Shown here piece after piece: positions 10,291-24,000 of a stretch of 64,000 nucleotides of DNA; the stretch's first letter is position 1, and every line of letters begins with the position of its first letter. The position numbers and the translations under genes were made by a program. Under the pieces are notes generated by a model. That model was not told where the DNA came from, did no database searches, and saw only the letters and a program-made list of their open reading frames with translations. Source of the stretch: Yamagishiella unicocca (lineage: Eukaryota > Chlorophyta > Chlorophyceae > Chlamydomonadales > Volvocaceae); the NCBI GenBank assembly GCA_003116995.1, contig BDSL01000054.1, positions 62,001 to 126,000 on the forward strand, given 5' to 3'.

Positions 10291-13200
10291 CCCACCTCCG
10301 AAACCCAGGTGGGCACACTACACTACGTCATGTGTTCGACGGAAGCATTACATTTGTGAACATGCGTGCCGGCGTGCCTTGCGGGTTGCCGCTCTGCATG
10401 GGTGCGCCTCTGATGGGCGGGGGGGCGACGGGGCTTGCGGACCAGGCCGCCATGCTGGCAGGGGCGGCGGAAAGGGGGGGAGCTGCAAGGCGGGGTCCTG
10501 GGCTTAGAGCAGCAGCTGCTCGCAGTGGGGCTCCCTCAGCAGCACCGTGGTGGGCGTCGTGGCCCGGTAGGGAACAGCCAGCCACCCGGGGTCAGCCACC
10601 CGGGGGTCAGCAATCAGGGGTCAGCCACCCGGGTTCTCATCGCCTGTCCCCTGCATTGCTCTACTACGAGCAGCGTAGTGTCCGCGGTCCCTATCAGCAG
10701 GCTGACACGCCCCGCACACCCCGCTTCGTCTTGCTTGACGTTGCAGGCCGCCCTCCTCCACGGGACTGGCGGGCGGCACCCCGCGAAGCCACCGGGCCGA
10801 CCTCCCCGGCACCGCTGTCGTCTGCCTCGACCCGCAGCACCCCGCGGGGATGGGTGTGGGCGCTGGTGGCTGCTCCTCCGTGCCGCCCTTTCCGCCGCCG
10901 CCGCCGTCTGTCTCCGGGGCCATGGTCCGGCCCCACCGCGTTCACCAGCTCCGCCCTTGTGATGGTGGCCACCGCTGGCCTAGCCGGCGGTAGCAGCGGC
11001 AGTGTTTTTACTGAGAGCGCAGTCCACCACGTGGTTCGCCGTACATCGTCGGTCCTTGGCAGCAGCCCCGGGGTGCCGCCCTCATTGGACGGCATCCCGG
11101 AGGCAATCGAGGATGAGGAGTGAAGGCGGAAGACGGTTTCATACAGGACGGTTTTCTCCCTGTAGAACTCAATAGTATGGCGCCGACTACTGCGACGGTG
11201 GCGTGATGGCAACATCGATGGCAGGGCGTCAACACGGTACGTCACGGACCGTACCGTCGGCGGCGCGTCGTCGCCGTACTGGCCCGGCGGCGTGGTGGAC
11301 GCCTCTATCTGCGTTCTGGATCCTGGCAGGGCGCCACCGGTTGGCAGCGGCGGGCAGCAGATTTTGGCGCAGCTGCCGCGGGTTGTGGCACCGGGGCACC
11401 GCGTGGCTCGTTCACTGTGTCACTGTACAGCAGCAGCGGGCAGCACAGGATCATCACCAGCAGCAGCCGCAGCACCCACAGGTACATGGGCAGGCAGGCG
11501 CAGTCGCACCCAGGACCATATCAGCGGCTGGCCAGCCCTACCTTCTGGCGGCGTGCTTCCTTACTCCTTGCAGCCAGGAAGCACCGCGCCCAGTGGACCA
11601 TGCAACGCCGACGGCGATGATGGACCGTGCACCCCCACGCCCACCCTCCTGCCGTGCGCGCAACTCTGCTGTTACCAGGACACCACATCGCGCAGCTCGG
11701 ACCAGCTGGTGCGGAGCGCACCGAGGGTGAGGGGGACGGGAGGGACGGCTCAGGGCCAGGCAGGCGCTTAGCTGCGGCGACGAGTTGTCGTTATGGCCGT
11801 CGTGGCCTTACTTGGTAGAGCACTCTCACGGGTTGTCGCTGTCGGTGTTCGCAAAGCTTTCGGGGAAAGGGTTAGAGTTCTTCAAGATCCAGGAGGACAT
11901 GCAGGATTTGGTGAACCTGTTCGGCATATTTGCCAAGCCAACGCTGCACACTAGCAGTGCACCGAAACAGTGAGGTTCATTGCCTGCCCTCACCATTACT
12001 GTCTAGGTGTCTGTCTGCGGTGGCGCTGTGCATGCCCCTTATCCTTGGGTGTCACATTACAAGCCCCCACCATCTCTCCACTCGTGCGTCTCTGTGGTAT
12101 CCAGGAACGAAGGAGCGCAGGGCGAAGGCGGTGGGAAGCAGCAGGGACCTAGCGGCCGCGAAGGCGCTGAAGGCGGGGCCGCGACACGGGGGGGCTCAAA
12201 GCAGGGCCGGTGCATAGCACTCACCGAGGAGGAGGAGGAAGCAGGACCCAGTCCGTAAGAAGCAGGCATTGGAGGCCGAAGGCGAGGGGCCTGACCGGCA
12301 CGGCGCTGTTGCTGTAGTCGCTGAGGGGGGCAGGGCAACGTTGGTGGCAGCGGGGATGGCGTAAATACCGGCTACGCGACATGGATAGGGTAGCTGGCAC
12401 ATTGGCTTCGGACACCTAGGAGTCGCATGCTGGAGCACTAGGATGGACGACCGATAAACCTTCGCAGGCGGCACTTCATCGGTGATTGAAAGGAAAGGAC
12501 TCAAACAAAAGTGCGGTAACGTGCAGCGCGTAAGACGGAGGAACTGGTTGGCGGAATAATGGGACGCGATGAGGCGAGATGCGACGTAGCCCATCGCAGT
12601 CTCCGTCCCAGCCCGGATCCCGATTGGTATCGTGGGGACGTGGTATGTTACCAAGCGGCACCAGCGAGCTTGACGAGGGTGAGGCGCGGCTGAGTGCTGG
12701 TGGCGGAGTCAATGGTCGGGGGGCACTGGGGCCCGGCGGCGTGGCCAGGTGACGGCGATGAGCGGCCATTTTGTCATGGCGGCCGAGAGGGTCGAAGTGC
12801 GACGACGGTAACGGGAGGAGCAGCGTGATGGCACAAGACGTGCACCGCCCCATCGTTGTTTCGCGTTCGTCCGTGCGCTGCAAGGTGGTCGGTCGCGACC
12901 CTGTCGCTACAACACCTGCACACCGCCGGTCTAGCCTTTATTTGGGAATCTGTGTTTCCATGACATTAATTTTACAATGTATCCATGGCGACGAGCGAGC
13001 CCGTTAGTGTGCGTCGAACCAGATTTCCTAACGCTCCTCCGTGGGGGCTCCCAACAGCAGGTTTGGGAGAGTGTACGGCAGCCATGGGATGCATGGGGTT
13101 AACGGTGCTTCAGGTTTATTTGCGTAGGCGGAATGGACAGTCTTTCTTGCAGTGTTTTCGGTATGGTAATAATGTCTTTCGAAAAATGAATTCATTGCCG

Positions 13201-13380
13201 AGTGAGTGAGAGCCACCCTGCTTGTTGTTGTAACGGTTGCTGGTAGTGTGAGGCGCCCCATAAAACGAAAGATCGCCATTTCCCTTGCAGCTTTCGGTGT
13301 TATCTGACTGCTAGGTTGACGAAGGTTGTATACAACGTACACACGTGTACACGTCCCAGCTTCCGTGTGGTCGCCGTTGC
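10291..13380. other. GC-rich then mixed spacer, coding potential unclear
   Basis: Several frames exceed 150 codons between 10.3 and 11.8 kb, on both strands and overlapping, as expected for GC-rich DNA. None shows a family motif. The minus-strand frame at 11305-11487 begins with a hydrophobic stretch (LRLLLVMILCCPLLL) that could be a membrane segment, but it has no supporting context. The sequence at 12350-12440 resembles an intronic sequence at 30775-30840, so it is a dispersed repeat. Confidence 0.35.
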
Positions 13381-13530
13381 CGCTGTTTGTGCTCTGGACC
13401 CTCCTTCGGGTTTTCGGTGGTCTCGCCTGGATGGGCCTTTTGTTCCCTGTGTCTCCGCCAGTGTCCGGCAATGTGTCCGATAGCTCTACCTTCGGGTCCG
13501 GAGCCCACTGTAACATGTAGTTGTTACTTA
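13381..13530 (+). mobile_element. 5'-truncated LINE 3' end (same family as 59221-59350)
   Basis: Shares with 59221-59350 the end of a retrotransposon 3' region, finishing with CTCTACCTTCGGGTCCGGA, then CCCACTGTAAC and a TA-rich tail. In the 59-kb copy this region follows a LINE-type C-terminal coding sequence, so the copy here is read as a 5'-truncated insertion. Confidence 0.6.
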
Positions 13531-13639
13531 TGGTGTGTCTTGGTCCCGCGACTGATGAGGGGTCGCATTAGGTCCCTGTCGGGCGGTTCTCTGTGTTCTC
13601 CTCGTTTCCCTCGGTTTGTTTGGGTGTTAACTGGCCTCG

Positions 13640-13905
13640 GATCAAAAGTGGAAGGTTACTGTTCGGCTTGCAGTAACGTTCTGCTGTTCCTTGCGGGACG
13701 AGGGTTTGCTTTGGCTGCAGTTGGCGTATTGGGCCATCTGGGCTACTGCCCCCTGGGTGGTTATTGCCGCCGTTCGGAGTTCTTGGTGGTACCTCGGTCT
13801 TTTTCGCCTTGTGTATCTGAAACCCAGCGTTACAGTTGCTGCTACTAATACTGATGTTCCGAAAACAGTGCACCGATCGTTCTTGGCTAGGCCTAAAAGC
13901 ACGAT
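13640..13905 (+). repeat. repeat module C, also at 59413-59690
   Basis: About 265 bp closely similar to 59413-59690, from GTGGAAGGTTA to GGCCTAAAAGCA. It includes an internal GTTACAGTTGCTGCTAC-like box. It follows the LINE 3' end in the same order at both loci. Confidence 0.7.
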
Positions 13906-14489
13906 GTCGGGCGGTAAGCTCATGTTGCTGGTGAGAGCTATCTTCGTACTAATGACGCTAACTCAGACTCGCAATGGGTCAGGAAGCGAACAGCGTTCCC
14001 ACTAACGCCCAGTCCCCCACGGTATTACGATATTATAAGTCAGACATCTAATTCGGACGTAGTTAACTTAGGGCGGTTGCAGCACGCATCTCCAAACGTG
14101 TGTCCGAAACGTCTTCCTAATCGGCTTCCCTAGTCACTGCCGACCCACGGGTTTTCCTTACATATCCATCCTAGGTCCGAGCTTCGGCTGTGTCTGAAAT
14201 ATGTTCTTAACGTTCTGCTGGGGCTCCTGTACGACAACTCACACAACCAATGGGACCGGCCTACTGCCGCAGCAGGTCAGCCTTTCCCGTCGAGCTGCTC
14301 TGCCTTCCCCTCCCCGATCCCCCCCCCCATTTTTAAATGTGGCTTGCGCCGAGCTCATTCCTCAGTCGCCGGCTGTGACATTGCACACACCGGCGCCAGT
14401 GGCGGCCAGGCCCCCAGCTCCCAGGTATCACCACCACCACCGGATCTCCGGTCCTTCCTTTGACTTGTTCAGTGGTCGGCGTACGTACT

Positions 14490-14582
14490 ACCCGATGGCC
14501 ATAACTTACGGGCTGGGGCACACTGTAACAATGCTCCTCCTACTACGACTACCACTACCACTACTTCGACTGCTACTACCGG
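14490..14582 (+). mobile_element. dispersed 3'-end module with TAC-rich tail
   Basis: A diverged copy of the module CCGATGG...CACTGTAACA followed by a long (TAC/CTA)n tail. Other copies are at 13461, 42594, 47441, 55361, 57421, 58201, 59293 and 60106. Confidence 0.5.
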
Positions 14583-15027
14583 TGTCACCGCCGGGCCAGG
14601 CCGGGCTCCACGTGCGGTGACGCAAGCCAGAAACCGGCAACTGCTCAGGCCAGTGCACGCATAAGCAAACGGAATTAACGGGCAGACACCAAGTACACAT
14701 TCCAAATTGCCGGCGGGACCGTCCATTTGGGGGGCCACACTCGACCCTCCAATGCTGGTGATGTGCGTGGTCCATAGCCACCGTGCCATTGTGCCCACGA
14801 CCTCTCCCCCCATGACGACAGGACCACCAGCGCCCGTGCAGGACACCGGCCATGCAAGTATACAACCAACAGTGCCAACTCGGTCAGTCCCATCATTGCG
14901 TCCTCCTAGCTAGCCGCCCGCCGCGCCACCGCCTCCTAGCCGCGGGTCGCACCAGAAGCCAGTGATCGTTTATCACACACAGACTGGCGCGATGGAGGGC
15001 CGGGGGTTGTGAGGAAAGCCTGTGTGA

Positions 15028-18000
15028 TCTCGTAGTCGTACGCAGGTCTCGTTGTCGTACGTAGATGATGACGTAGGGTGGGCGGGCTCGGGCGATGCAG
15101 GGCGGGCGGCGCGGGGAAGGGGTGCAAAACACCCCCCCGCCGGGGTTGGACGGAGGAGGTGGGTGCATGTAGCAGTAGTTAGTGGCGGTTCATCTTAGCG
15201 ACGGTGGTCGCATGTAGGCGCGAGGGTCGGGCGACAAATGTAAATAAAGCAGGGTATACAGCAGGTGACGACGACAGCAGCAGTGGTAGGTTCTACGTGG
15301 CTAGAGTCGGAGGGGCCGGGACAACGGGCGGGGCAAGACGTCCGCAGCACCAAAGGCTGGATTATCGCGGCTGTGAGGAAGCAGGCTGCTGAAGACAACC
15401 GGCTGCAAACATACGGCTGGCTGGCTGGACGTACGCTGAAGGGCTGGCTGAGCGGTGCAGCAGACATCTTGCCCCACCCGATCCTCCACGACACCCGCGC
15501 GAGGTGCGAGCGAGTCAGAGCGCGAATCGGAATGCCAACATTATTGTGGAAGGGCCTTCCAGATGTCGTGCATGTTGCAAGTTGTGTCGAACATTGCAAA
15601 CTGCGCACGGCGTACTGAGGCAACAAGTCAGGAATGCGAAAACTCACCTCCGGACGGACGGGGTGGCACCGTTGTGAGGAAAGCCTGTGTAGGGAGGGGG
15701 AGCGGCGGGCGCGAACGGAGGGCAGTAACGAGTGACAGGGTTACAAGGACCGGCCACAGCTAGGTGCTTACAGCTCAGCAATCACAGCTATCTAGGGGAG
15801 GCGCCGCTGAACCGCGGGTGGGAGCCGGGGGCTGGCGCCGTACTCGCCGGCAGCTCTGCTACTGGCTGACTTGCTGACATTATCGCTCACGATGGTTCGA
15901 CTGCTCAGATAGATGTACGTTAAGAGCCGACTTGCTGTAAACAGCAGCTGACAATGAGCTGACTGCTAGCTTGCTAAAAACTAGGATTAAGCGAAGGATA
16001 GGGTTGCGCCTGGTCGCCGTCTCGGCACCCAAGTCCCGGCCCCAGTCGCAAAGACATCGCAACATACAGCACCTGTCCGCGCTGACACGCACACATACGC
16101 GTTTCCCGAATCCCTAAACTGGAAGTGCCGCCGTCCGAGATGCTTTTCTCTCCACGTAGTTTTGCGGCTTAGCGCTAATCACCCATACGCACATGCCCGA
16201 TCGACTACTCCCGTCCCGTGCACCAGCCATCACCTACCGGAGCGGCAGAGCCTCGAGGTATCGAATCGTGCTGCCCCGCATCGCCTTGGCCCGCATCGCC
16301 TTGGCCCGCATCGCCTTGGCCCGCATCGCCTTGGCCGATGGTAGATCTCGTAGTCGTACGCAGGTCTCGTAGTCGTACGTAGATGATGACGTAGGGTGGG
16401 CGGCGGGCTCGGGCGATGCAGGGCGGGCGGCGCGGGGAAGGGGTGCAAAACACCCCCCCCCGGGGTTGGACGGAGGAGGTGGGTGCATGTAGCAGTAGTT
16501 AGTGGCGGTTCATCTTAGCGACGGTGGTCGCATGTAGGCGCGAGGGTCGGGCGACAAATGTAAATAAAGCAGGGTATACAGCAGGTGACGACGACAGCAG
16601 CAGTGGTAGGTTCTACGTGGCTAGAGTCGGAGGGGCCGGGACAACGGGCGGGGCAAGACGTCCGCAGCACCAAAGGCTGGATTATCGCGGCTGTGAGGAA
16701 GCAGGCTGCTGAAGACAACCGGCTGCAAACATACGGCTGGCTGGCTGGACGTACGCTGAAGGGCTGGCTGAGCGGTGCAGCAGACATCTTGCCCCACCCG
16801 ATCCTCCACGCACGACACCCGCGCGAGGTGCGAGCGAGTCAGAGCGCGAATCGGAATGCCAACATTATTGTGGAAGGGTCTTCCAGATGTCGCGCATGTT
16901 GCAAGTTGTGTCGAACATTGCAAACTGCGCACGGCGTACTGATGCAACAAGTCAGGAATGCGAAAACTCACCTCCGGACGGACGGGGTGGCACCGTTGTG
17001 AGGAAAGCCTGTGTAGGGAGGGGGAGCGGCGGGCGCGAACGGAGGGCAGTAACGAGTGACAGGGTTACAAGGACCGGCCACAGCTAGGTGCTTACAGCTC
17101 AGCAATCACAGCTATCTAGGGGAGGCGCCGCTGAACCGCGGGTGGGAGCCGGGGGCTGGCGCCGTACTCGCCGGCAGCTCTGCTACTGGCTGACTTGCTG
17201 ACATTATCGCTCACGATGGTTCGACTGCTCAGATAGATGTACGTTAAGAGCCGACTTGCTGTAAACAGCAGCTGACAATGAGCTGACTGCTAGCTTGCTA
17301 AAAACTAGGATTAAGCGAAGGATAGGGTTGCGCCTGGTCGCCGTCTCGGCACCCAAGTCCCGGCCCCAGTCGCAAAGACATCGCAACATACAGCACCTGT
17401 CCGCGCTGACACGCACACATACGCGTTTCCCGAATCCCTAAACTGGAAGTGCCGCCGCCGTCCGAGATGCTTTTCTCTCCACGTAGTTTTGCGGCTTAGC
17501 GCTAATCACCCATACGCACGTGCCCGATCGACTACTCCCGTCCCGTGCACCAGCCATCACCTACCGGAGCGGCAGAGCCTCGAGGTATCGAATCGTGCTG
17601 CCCCGCATCGCCTTGGCCCGCATCGCCTTGGCCCGCATCGCCTTGGCCCGCATCGCCTTGGCCGATGGTAGATCTCGTAGTCGTACGCAGGTCTCGTAGT
17701 CGTACGTAGATGATGACGTAGGGTGGGCGGCGGGCTCGGGCGATGCAGGGCGGGCGGCGCGGGGAAGGGGTGCAAAACACCCCCCCCCCGGGGTTGGACG
17801 GAGGAGGTGGGTGCATGTAGCAGTAGTTAGTGGCGGTTCATCTTAGCGACGGTGGTCGCATGTAGGCGCGAGGGTCGGGCGACAAATGTAAATAAAGCAG
17901 GGTATACAGCAGGTGACGACGACAGCAGCAGTGGTAGGTTCTACGTGGCTAGAGTCGGAGGGGCCGGGACAACGGGCGGGGCAAGACGTCCGCAGCACCA

Positions 18001-21000
18001 AAGGCTGGATTATCGCGGCTGTGAGGAAGCAGGCTGCTGAAGACAACCGGCTGCAAACATACGGCTGGCTGGCTGGACGTACGCTGAAGGGCTGGCTGAG
18101 CGGTGCAGCAGACATCTTGCCCCACCCGATCCTCCACGCACGACACCCGCGCGAGGTGCGAGCGAGTCAGAGCGCGAATCGGAATGCCAACATTATTGTG
18201 GAAGGGTCTTCCAGATGTCGCGCATGTTGCAAGTTGTGTCGAACATTGCAAACTGCGCACGGCGTACTGATGCAACAAGTCAGGAATGCGAAAACTCACC
18301 TCCGGACGGACGGGGTGGCACCGTTGTGAGGAAAGCCTGTGTAGGGAGGGGGAGCGGCGGGCGCGAACGGAGGGCAGTAACGAGTGACAGGGTTACAAGG
18401 ACCGGCCACAGCTAGGTGCTTACAGCTCAGCAATCACAGCTATCTAGGGGAGGCGCCGCTGAACTGCGGGTGGGAGCCGGGGGCTGGCGCCGTACTCGCC
18501 GGCAGCTCTGCTACTGGCTGACTTGCTGACATTATCGCTCACGTACGATGGTTCGACTGCTGAGATGTACGTTAGAGCCGACTTGCTGTAAACAGCAGCT
18601 GACAATGAGCTGACTGCTAGCTTGCTAAAAACTAGGATTAAGCGAAGGATAGGGTTGCGCCTGGTCGCCGTCTCGGCACCCAAGTCCCGGCCCCAGTCGC
18701 AAAGACATCGCAACATACAGCACCTGTCCGCGCTGACACGCACACATACGCGTTTCCCGAATCCCTAAACTGGAAGTGCCGCCGCCGTCCGAGATGCTTT
18801 TCTCTCCACGTAGTTTTGCGGCTTAGCGCTAATCACCCATACGCACATGCCCGATCGACTACTCCCGTCCCGTGCACCAGCCATCACCTACCGGAGCGGC
18901 AGAGCCTCGAGGTATCGAATCGTGCTGCCCCGCATCGCCTTGGCCCGCATCGCCTTGGCCCGCATCGCCTTGGCCCGCATCGCCTTGGCCGATGGTAGAT
19001 CTCGTAGTCGTACGCAGGTCTCGTAGTCGTACGTAGATGATGACGTAGGGTGGGCGGGCTCGGGCGATGCAGGGCGGGCGGCGCGGGGAAGGGGTGCAAA
19101 ACACCCCCCCCCCGGGGTTGGACGGAGGAGGTGGGTGCATGTAGCAGTAGTTAGTGGCGGTTCATCTTAGCGACGGTGGTCGCATGTAGGCGCGAGGGTC
19201 GGGCGACAAATGTAAATAAAGCAGGGTATACAGCAGGTGACGACGACAGCAGCAGTGGTAGGTTCTACGTGGCTAGAGTCGGAGGGGCCGGGACAACGGG
19301 CGGGGCAAGACGTCCGCAGCACCAAAGGCTGGATTATCGCGGCTGTGAGGAAGCAGGCTGCTGAAGACAACCGGCTGCAAACATACGGCTGGCTGGCTGG
19401 ACGTACGCTGAAGGGCTGGCTGAGCGGTGCAGCAGACATCTTGCCCCACCCGATCCTCCACGCACGACACCCGCGCGAGGTGCGAGCGAGTCAGAGCGCG
19501 AATCGGAATGCCAACATTATTGTGGAAGGGTCTTCCAGATGTCGCGCATGTTGCAAGTTGTGTCGAACATTGCAAACTGCGCACGGCGTACTGATGCAAC
19601 AAGTCAGGAATGCGAAAACTCACCTCCGGACGGACGGGGTGGCACCGTTGTGAGGAAAGCCTGTGTAGGGAGGGGGAGCGGCGGGCGCGAACGGAGGGCA
19701 GTAACGAGTGACAGGGTTACAAGGACCGGCCACAGCTAGGTGCTTACAGCTCAGCAATCACAGCTATCTAGGGGAGGCGCCGCTGAACTGCGGGTGGGAG
19801 CCGGGGGCTGGCGCCGTACTCGCCGGCAGCTCTGCTACTGGCTGACTTGCTGACATTATCGCTCACGTACGATGGTTCGACTGCTGAGATGTACGTTAGA
19901 GCCGACTTGCTGTAAACAGCAGCTGACAATGAGCTGACTGCTAGCTTGCTAAAAACTAGGATTAAGCGAAGGATAGGGTTGCGCCTGGTCGCCGTCTCGG
20001 CACCCAAGTCCCGGCCCCAGTCGCAAAGACATCGCAACATACAGCACCTGTCCGCGCTGACACGCACACATACGCGTTTCCCGAATCCCTAAACTGGAAG
20101 TGCCGCCGTCCGAGATGCTTTTCTCTCCACGTAGTTTTGCGGCTTAGCGCTAATCACCCATACGCACATGCCCGATCGACTACTCCCGTCCCGTGCACCA
20201 GCCATCACCTACCGGAGCGGCAGAGCCTCGAGGTATCGAATCGTGCTGCCCCGCATCGCCTTGGCCCGCATCGCCTTGGCCCGCATCGCCTTGGCCCGCA
20301 TCGCCTTGGCCGATGGTAGATCTCGTAGTCGTACGCAGGTCTCGTAGTCGTACGTAGATGATGACGTAGGGTGGGCGGCGGGCTCGGGCGATGCAGGGCG
20401 GGCGGCGCGGGGAAGGGGTGCAAAACACCCCCCCCCGGGGTTGGACGGAGGAGGTGGGTGCATGTAGCAGTAGTTAGTGGCGGTTCATCTTAGCGACGGT
20501 GGTCGCATGTAGGCGCGAGGGTCGGGCGACAAATGTAAATAAAGCAGGGTATACAGCAGGTGACGACGACAGCAGCAGTGGTAGGTTCTACGTGGCTAGA
20601 GTCGGAGGGGCCGGGACAACGGGCGGGGCAAGACGTCCGCAGCACCAAAGGCTGGATTATCGCGGCTGTGAGGAAGCAGGCTGCTGAAGACAACCGGCTG
20701 CAAACATACGGCTGGCTGGCTGGACGTACGCTGAAGGGCTGGCTGAGCGGTGCAGCAGACATCTTGCCCCACCCGATCCTCCACGCACGACACCCGCGCG
20801 AGGTGCGAGCGAGTCAGAGCGCGAATCGGAATGCCAACATTATTGTGGAAGGGTCTTCCAGATGTCGCGCATGTTGCAAGTTGTGTCGAACATTGCAAAC
20901 TGCGCACGGCGTACTGATGCAACAAGTCAGGAATGCGAAAACTCACCTCCGGACGGACGGGGTGGCACCGTTGTGAGGAAAGCCTGTGTAGGGAGGGGGA

Positions 21001-24000
21001 GCGGCGGGCGCGAACGGAGGGCAGTAACGAGTGACAGGGTTACAAGGACCGGCCACAGCTAGGTGCTTACAGCTCAGCAATCACAGCTATCTAGGGGAGG
21101 CGCCGCTGAACCGCGGGTGGGAGCCGGGGGCTGGCGCCGTACTCGCCGGCAGCTCTGCTACTGGCTGACTTGCTGACATTATCGCTCACGATGGTTCGAC
21201 TGCTCAGATAGATGTACGTTAAGAGCCGACTTGCTGTAAACAGCAGCTGACAATGAGCTGACTGCTAGCTTGCTAAAAACTAGGATTAAGCGAAGGATAG
21301 GGTTGCGCCTGGTCGCCGTCTCGGCACCCAAGTCCCGGCCCCAGTCGCAAAGACATCGCAACATACAGCACCTGTCCGCGCTGACACGCACACATACGCG
21401 TTTCCCGAATCCCTAAACTGGAAGTGCCGCCGCCGTCCGAGATGCTTTTCTCTCCACGTAGTTTTGCGGCTTAGCGCTAATCACCCATACGCACGTGCCC
21501 GATCGACTACTCCCGTCCCGTGCACCAGCCATCACCTACCGGAGCGGCAGAGCCTCGAGGTATCGAATCGTGCTGCCCCGCATCGCCTTGGCCCGCATCG
21601 CCTTGGCCCGCATCGCCTTGGCCCGCATCGCCTTGGCCGATGGTAGATCTCGTAGTCGTACGCAGGTCTCGTAGTCGTACGTAGATGATGACGTAGGGTG
21701 GGCGGGCTCGGGCGATGCAGGGCGGGCGCGGGGAAGGGGTGCAAAACACCCCCCCCCCGGGGTTGGACGGAGGAGGTGGGTGCATGTAGCAGTAGTTAGT
21801 GGCGGTTCATCTTAGCGACGGTGGTCGCATGTAGGCGCGAGGGTCGGGCGACAAATGTAAATAAAGCAGGGTATACAGCAGGTGACGACGACAGCAGCAG
21901 TGGTAGGTTCTACGTGGCTAGAGTCGGAGGGGCCGGGACAACGGGCGGGGCAAGACGTCCGCAGCACCAAAGGCTGGATTATCGCGGCTGTGAGGAAGCA
22001 GGCTGCTGAAGACAACCGGCTGCAAACATACGGCTGGCTGGCTGGACGTACGCTGAAGGGCTGGCTGAGCGGTGCAGCAGACATCTTGCCCCACCCGATC
22101 CTCCACGCACGACACCCGCGCGAGGTGCGAGCGAGTCAGAGCGCGAATCGGAATGCCAACATTATTGTGGAAGGGTCTTCCAGATGTCGCGCATGTTGCA
22201 AGTTGTGTCGAACATTGCAAACTGCGCACGGCGTACTGATGCAACAAGTCAGGAATGCGAAAACTCACCTCCGGACGGACGGGGTGGCACCGTTGTGAGG
22301 AAAGCCTGTGTAGGGAGGGGGAGCGGCGGGCGCGAACGGAGGGCAGTAACGAGTGACAGGGTTACAAGGACCGGCCACAGCTAGGTGCTTACAGCTCAGC
22401 AATCACAGCTATCTAGGGGAGGCGCCGCTGAACTGCGGGTGGGAGCCGGGGGCTGGCGCCGTACTCGCCGGCAGCTCTGCTACTGGCTGACTTGCTGACA
22501 TTATCGCTCACGTACGATGGTTCGACTGCTGAGATGTACGTTAGAGCCGACTTGCTGTAAACAGCAGCTGACAATGAGCTGACTGCTAGCTTGCTAAAAA
22601 CTAGGATTAAGCGAAGGATAGGGTTGCGCCTGGTCGCCGTCTCGGCACCCAAGTCCCGGCCCCAGTCGCAAAGACATCGCAACATACAGCACCTGTCCGC
22701 GCTGACACGCACACATACGCGTTTCCCGAATCCCTAAACTGGAAGTGCCGCCGTCCGAGATGCTTTTCTCTCCACGTAGTTTTGCGGCTTAGCGCTAATC
22801 ACCCATACGCACGTGCCCGATCGACTACTCCCGTCCCGTGCACCAGCCATCACCTACCGGAGCGGCAGAGCCTCGAGGTATCGAATCGTGCTGCCCCGCA
22901 TCGCCTTGGCCCGCATCGCCTTGGCCCGCATCGCCTTGGCCCGCATCGCCTTGGCCGATGGTAGATCTCGTAGTCGTACGCAGGTCTCGTAGTCGTACGT
23001 AGATGATGACGTAGGGTGGGCGGGCTCGGGCGATGCAGGGCGGGCGGCGCGGGGAAGGGGTGCAAAACACCCCCCCCCCGGGGTTGGACGGAGGAGGTGG
23101 GTGCATGTAGCAGTAGTTAGTGGCGGTTCATCTTAGCGACGGTGGTCGCATGTAGGCGCGAGGGTCGGGCGACAAATGTAAATAAAGCAGGGTATACAGC
23201 AGGTGACGACGACAGCAGCAGTGGTAGGTTCTACGTGGCTAGAGTCGGAGGGGCCGGGACAACGGGCGGGGCAAGACGTCCGCAGCACCAAAGGCTGGAT
23301 TATCGCGGCTGTGAGGAAGCAGGCTGCTGAAGACAACCGGCTGCAAACATACGGCTGGCTGGCTGGACGTACGCTGAAGGGCTGGCTGAGCGGTGCAGCA
23401 GACATCTTGCCCCACCCGATCCTCCACGCACGACACCCGCGCGAGGTGCGAGCGAGTCAGAGCGCGAATCGGAATGCCAACATTATTGTGGAAGGGTCTT
23501 CCAGATGTCGCGCATGTTGCAAGTTGTGTCGAACATTGCAAACTGCGCACGGCGTACTGATGCAACAAGTCAGGAATGCGAAAACTCACCTCCGGACGGA
23601 CGGGGTGGCACCGTTGTGAGGAAAGCCTGTGTAGGGAGGGGGAGCGGCGGGCGCGAACGGAGGGCAGTAACGAGTGACAGGGTTACAAGGACCGGCCACA
23701 GCTAGGTGCTTACAGCTCAGCAATCACAGCTATCTAGGGGAGGCGCCGCTGAACCGCGGGTGGGAGCCGGGGGCTGGCGCCGTACTCGCCGGCAGCTCTG
23801 CTACTGGCTGACTTGCTGACATTATCGCTCACGATGGTTCGACTGCTCAGATAGATGTACGTTAAGAGCCGACTTGCTGTAAACAGCAGCTGACAATGAG
23901 CTGACTGCTAGCTTGCTAAAAACTAGGATTAAGCGAAGGATAGGGTTGCGCCTGGTCGCCGTCTCGGCACCCAAGTCCCGGCCCCAGTCGCAAAGACATC

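Noticed and set aside
10287..12258. Long GC-rich frames on both strands
   Set aside because: Several overlapping frames of similar length in different phases are expected from high GC; none has motifs or consistent splice sites.
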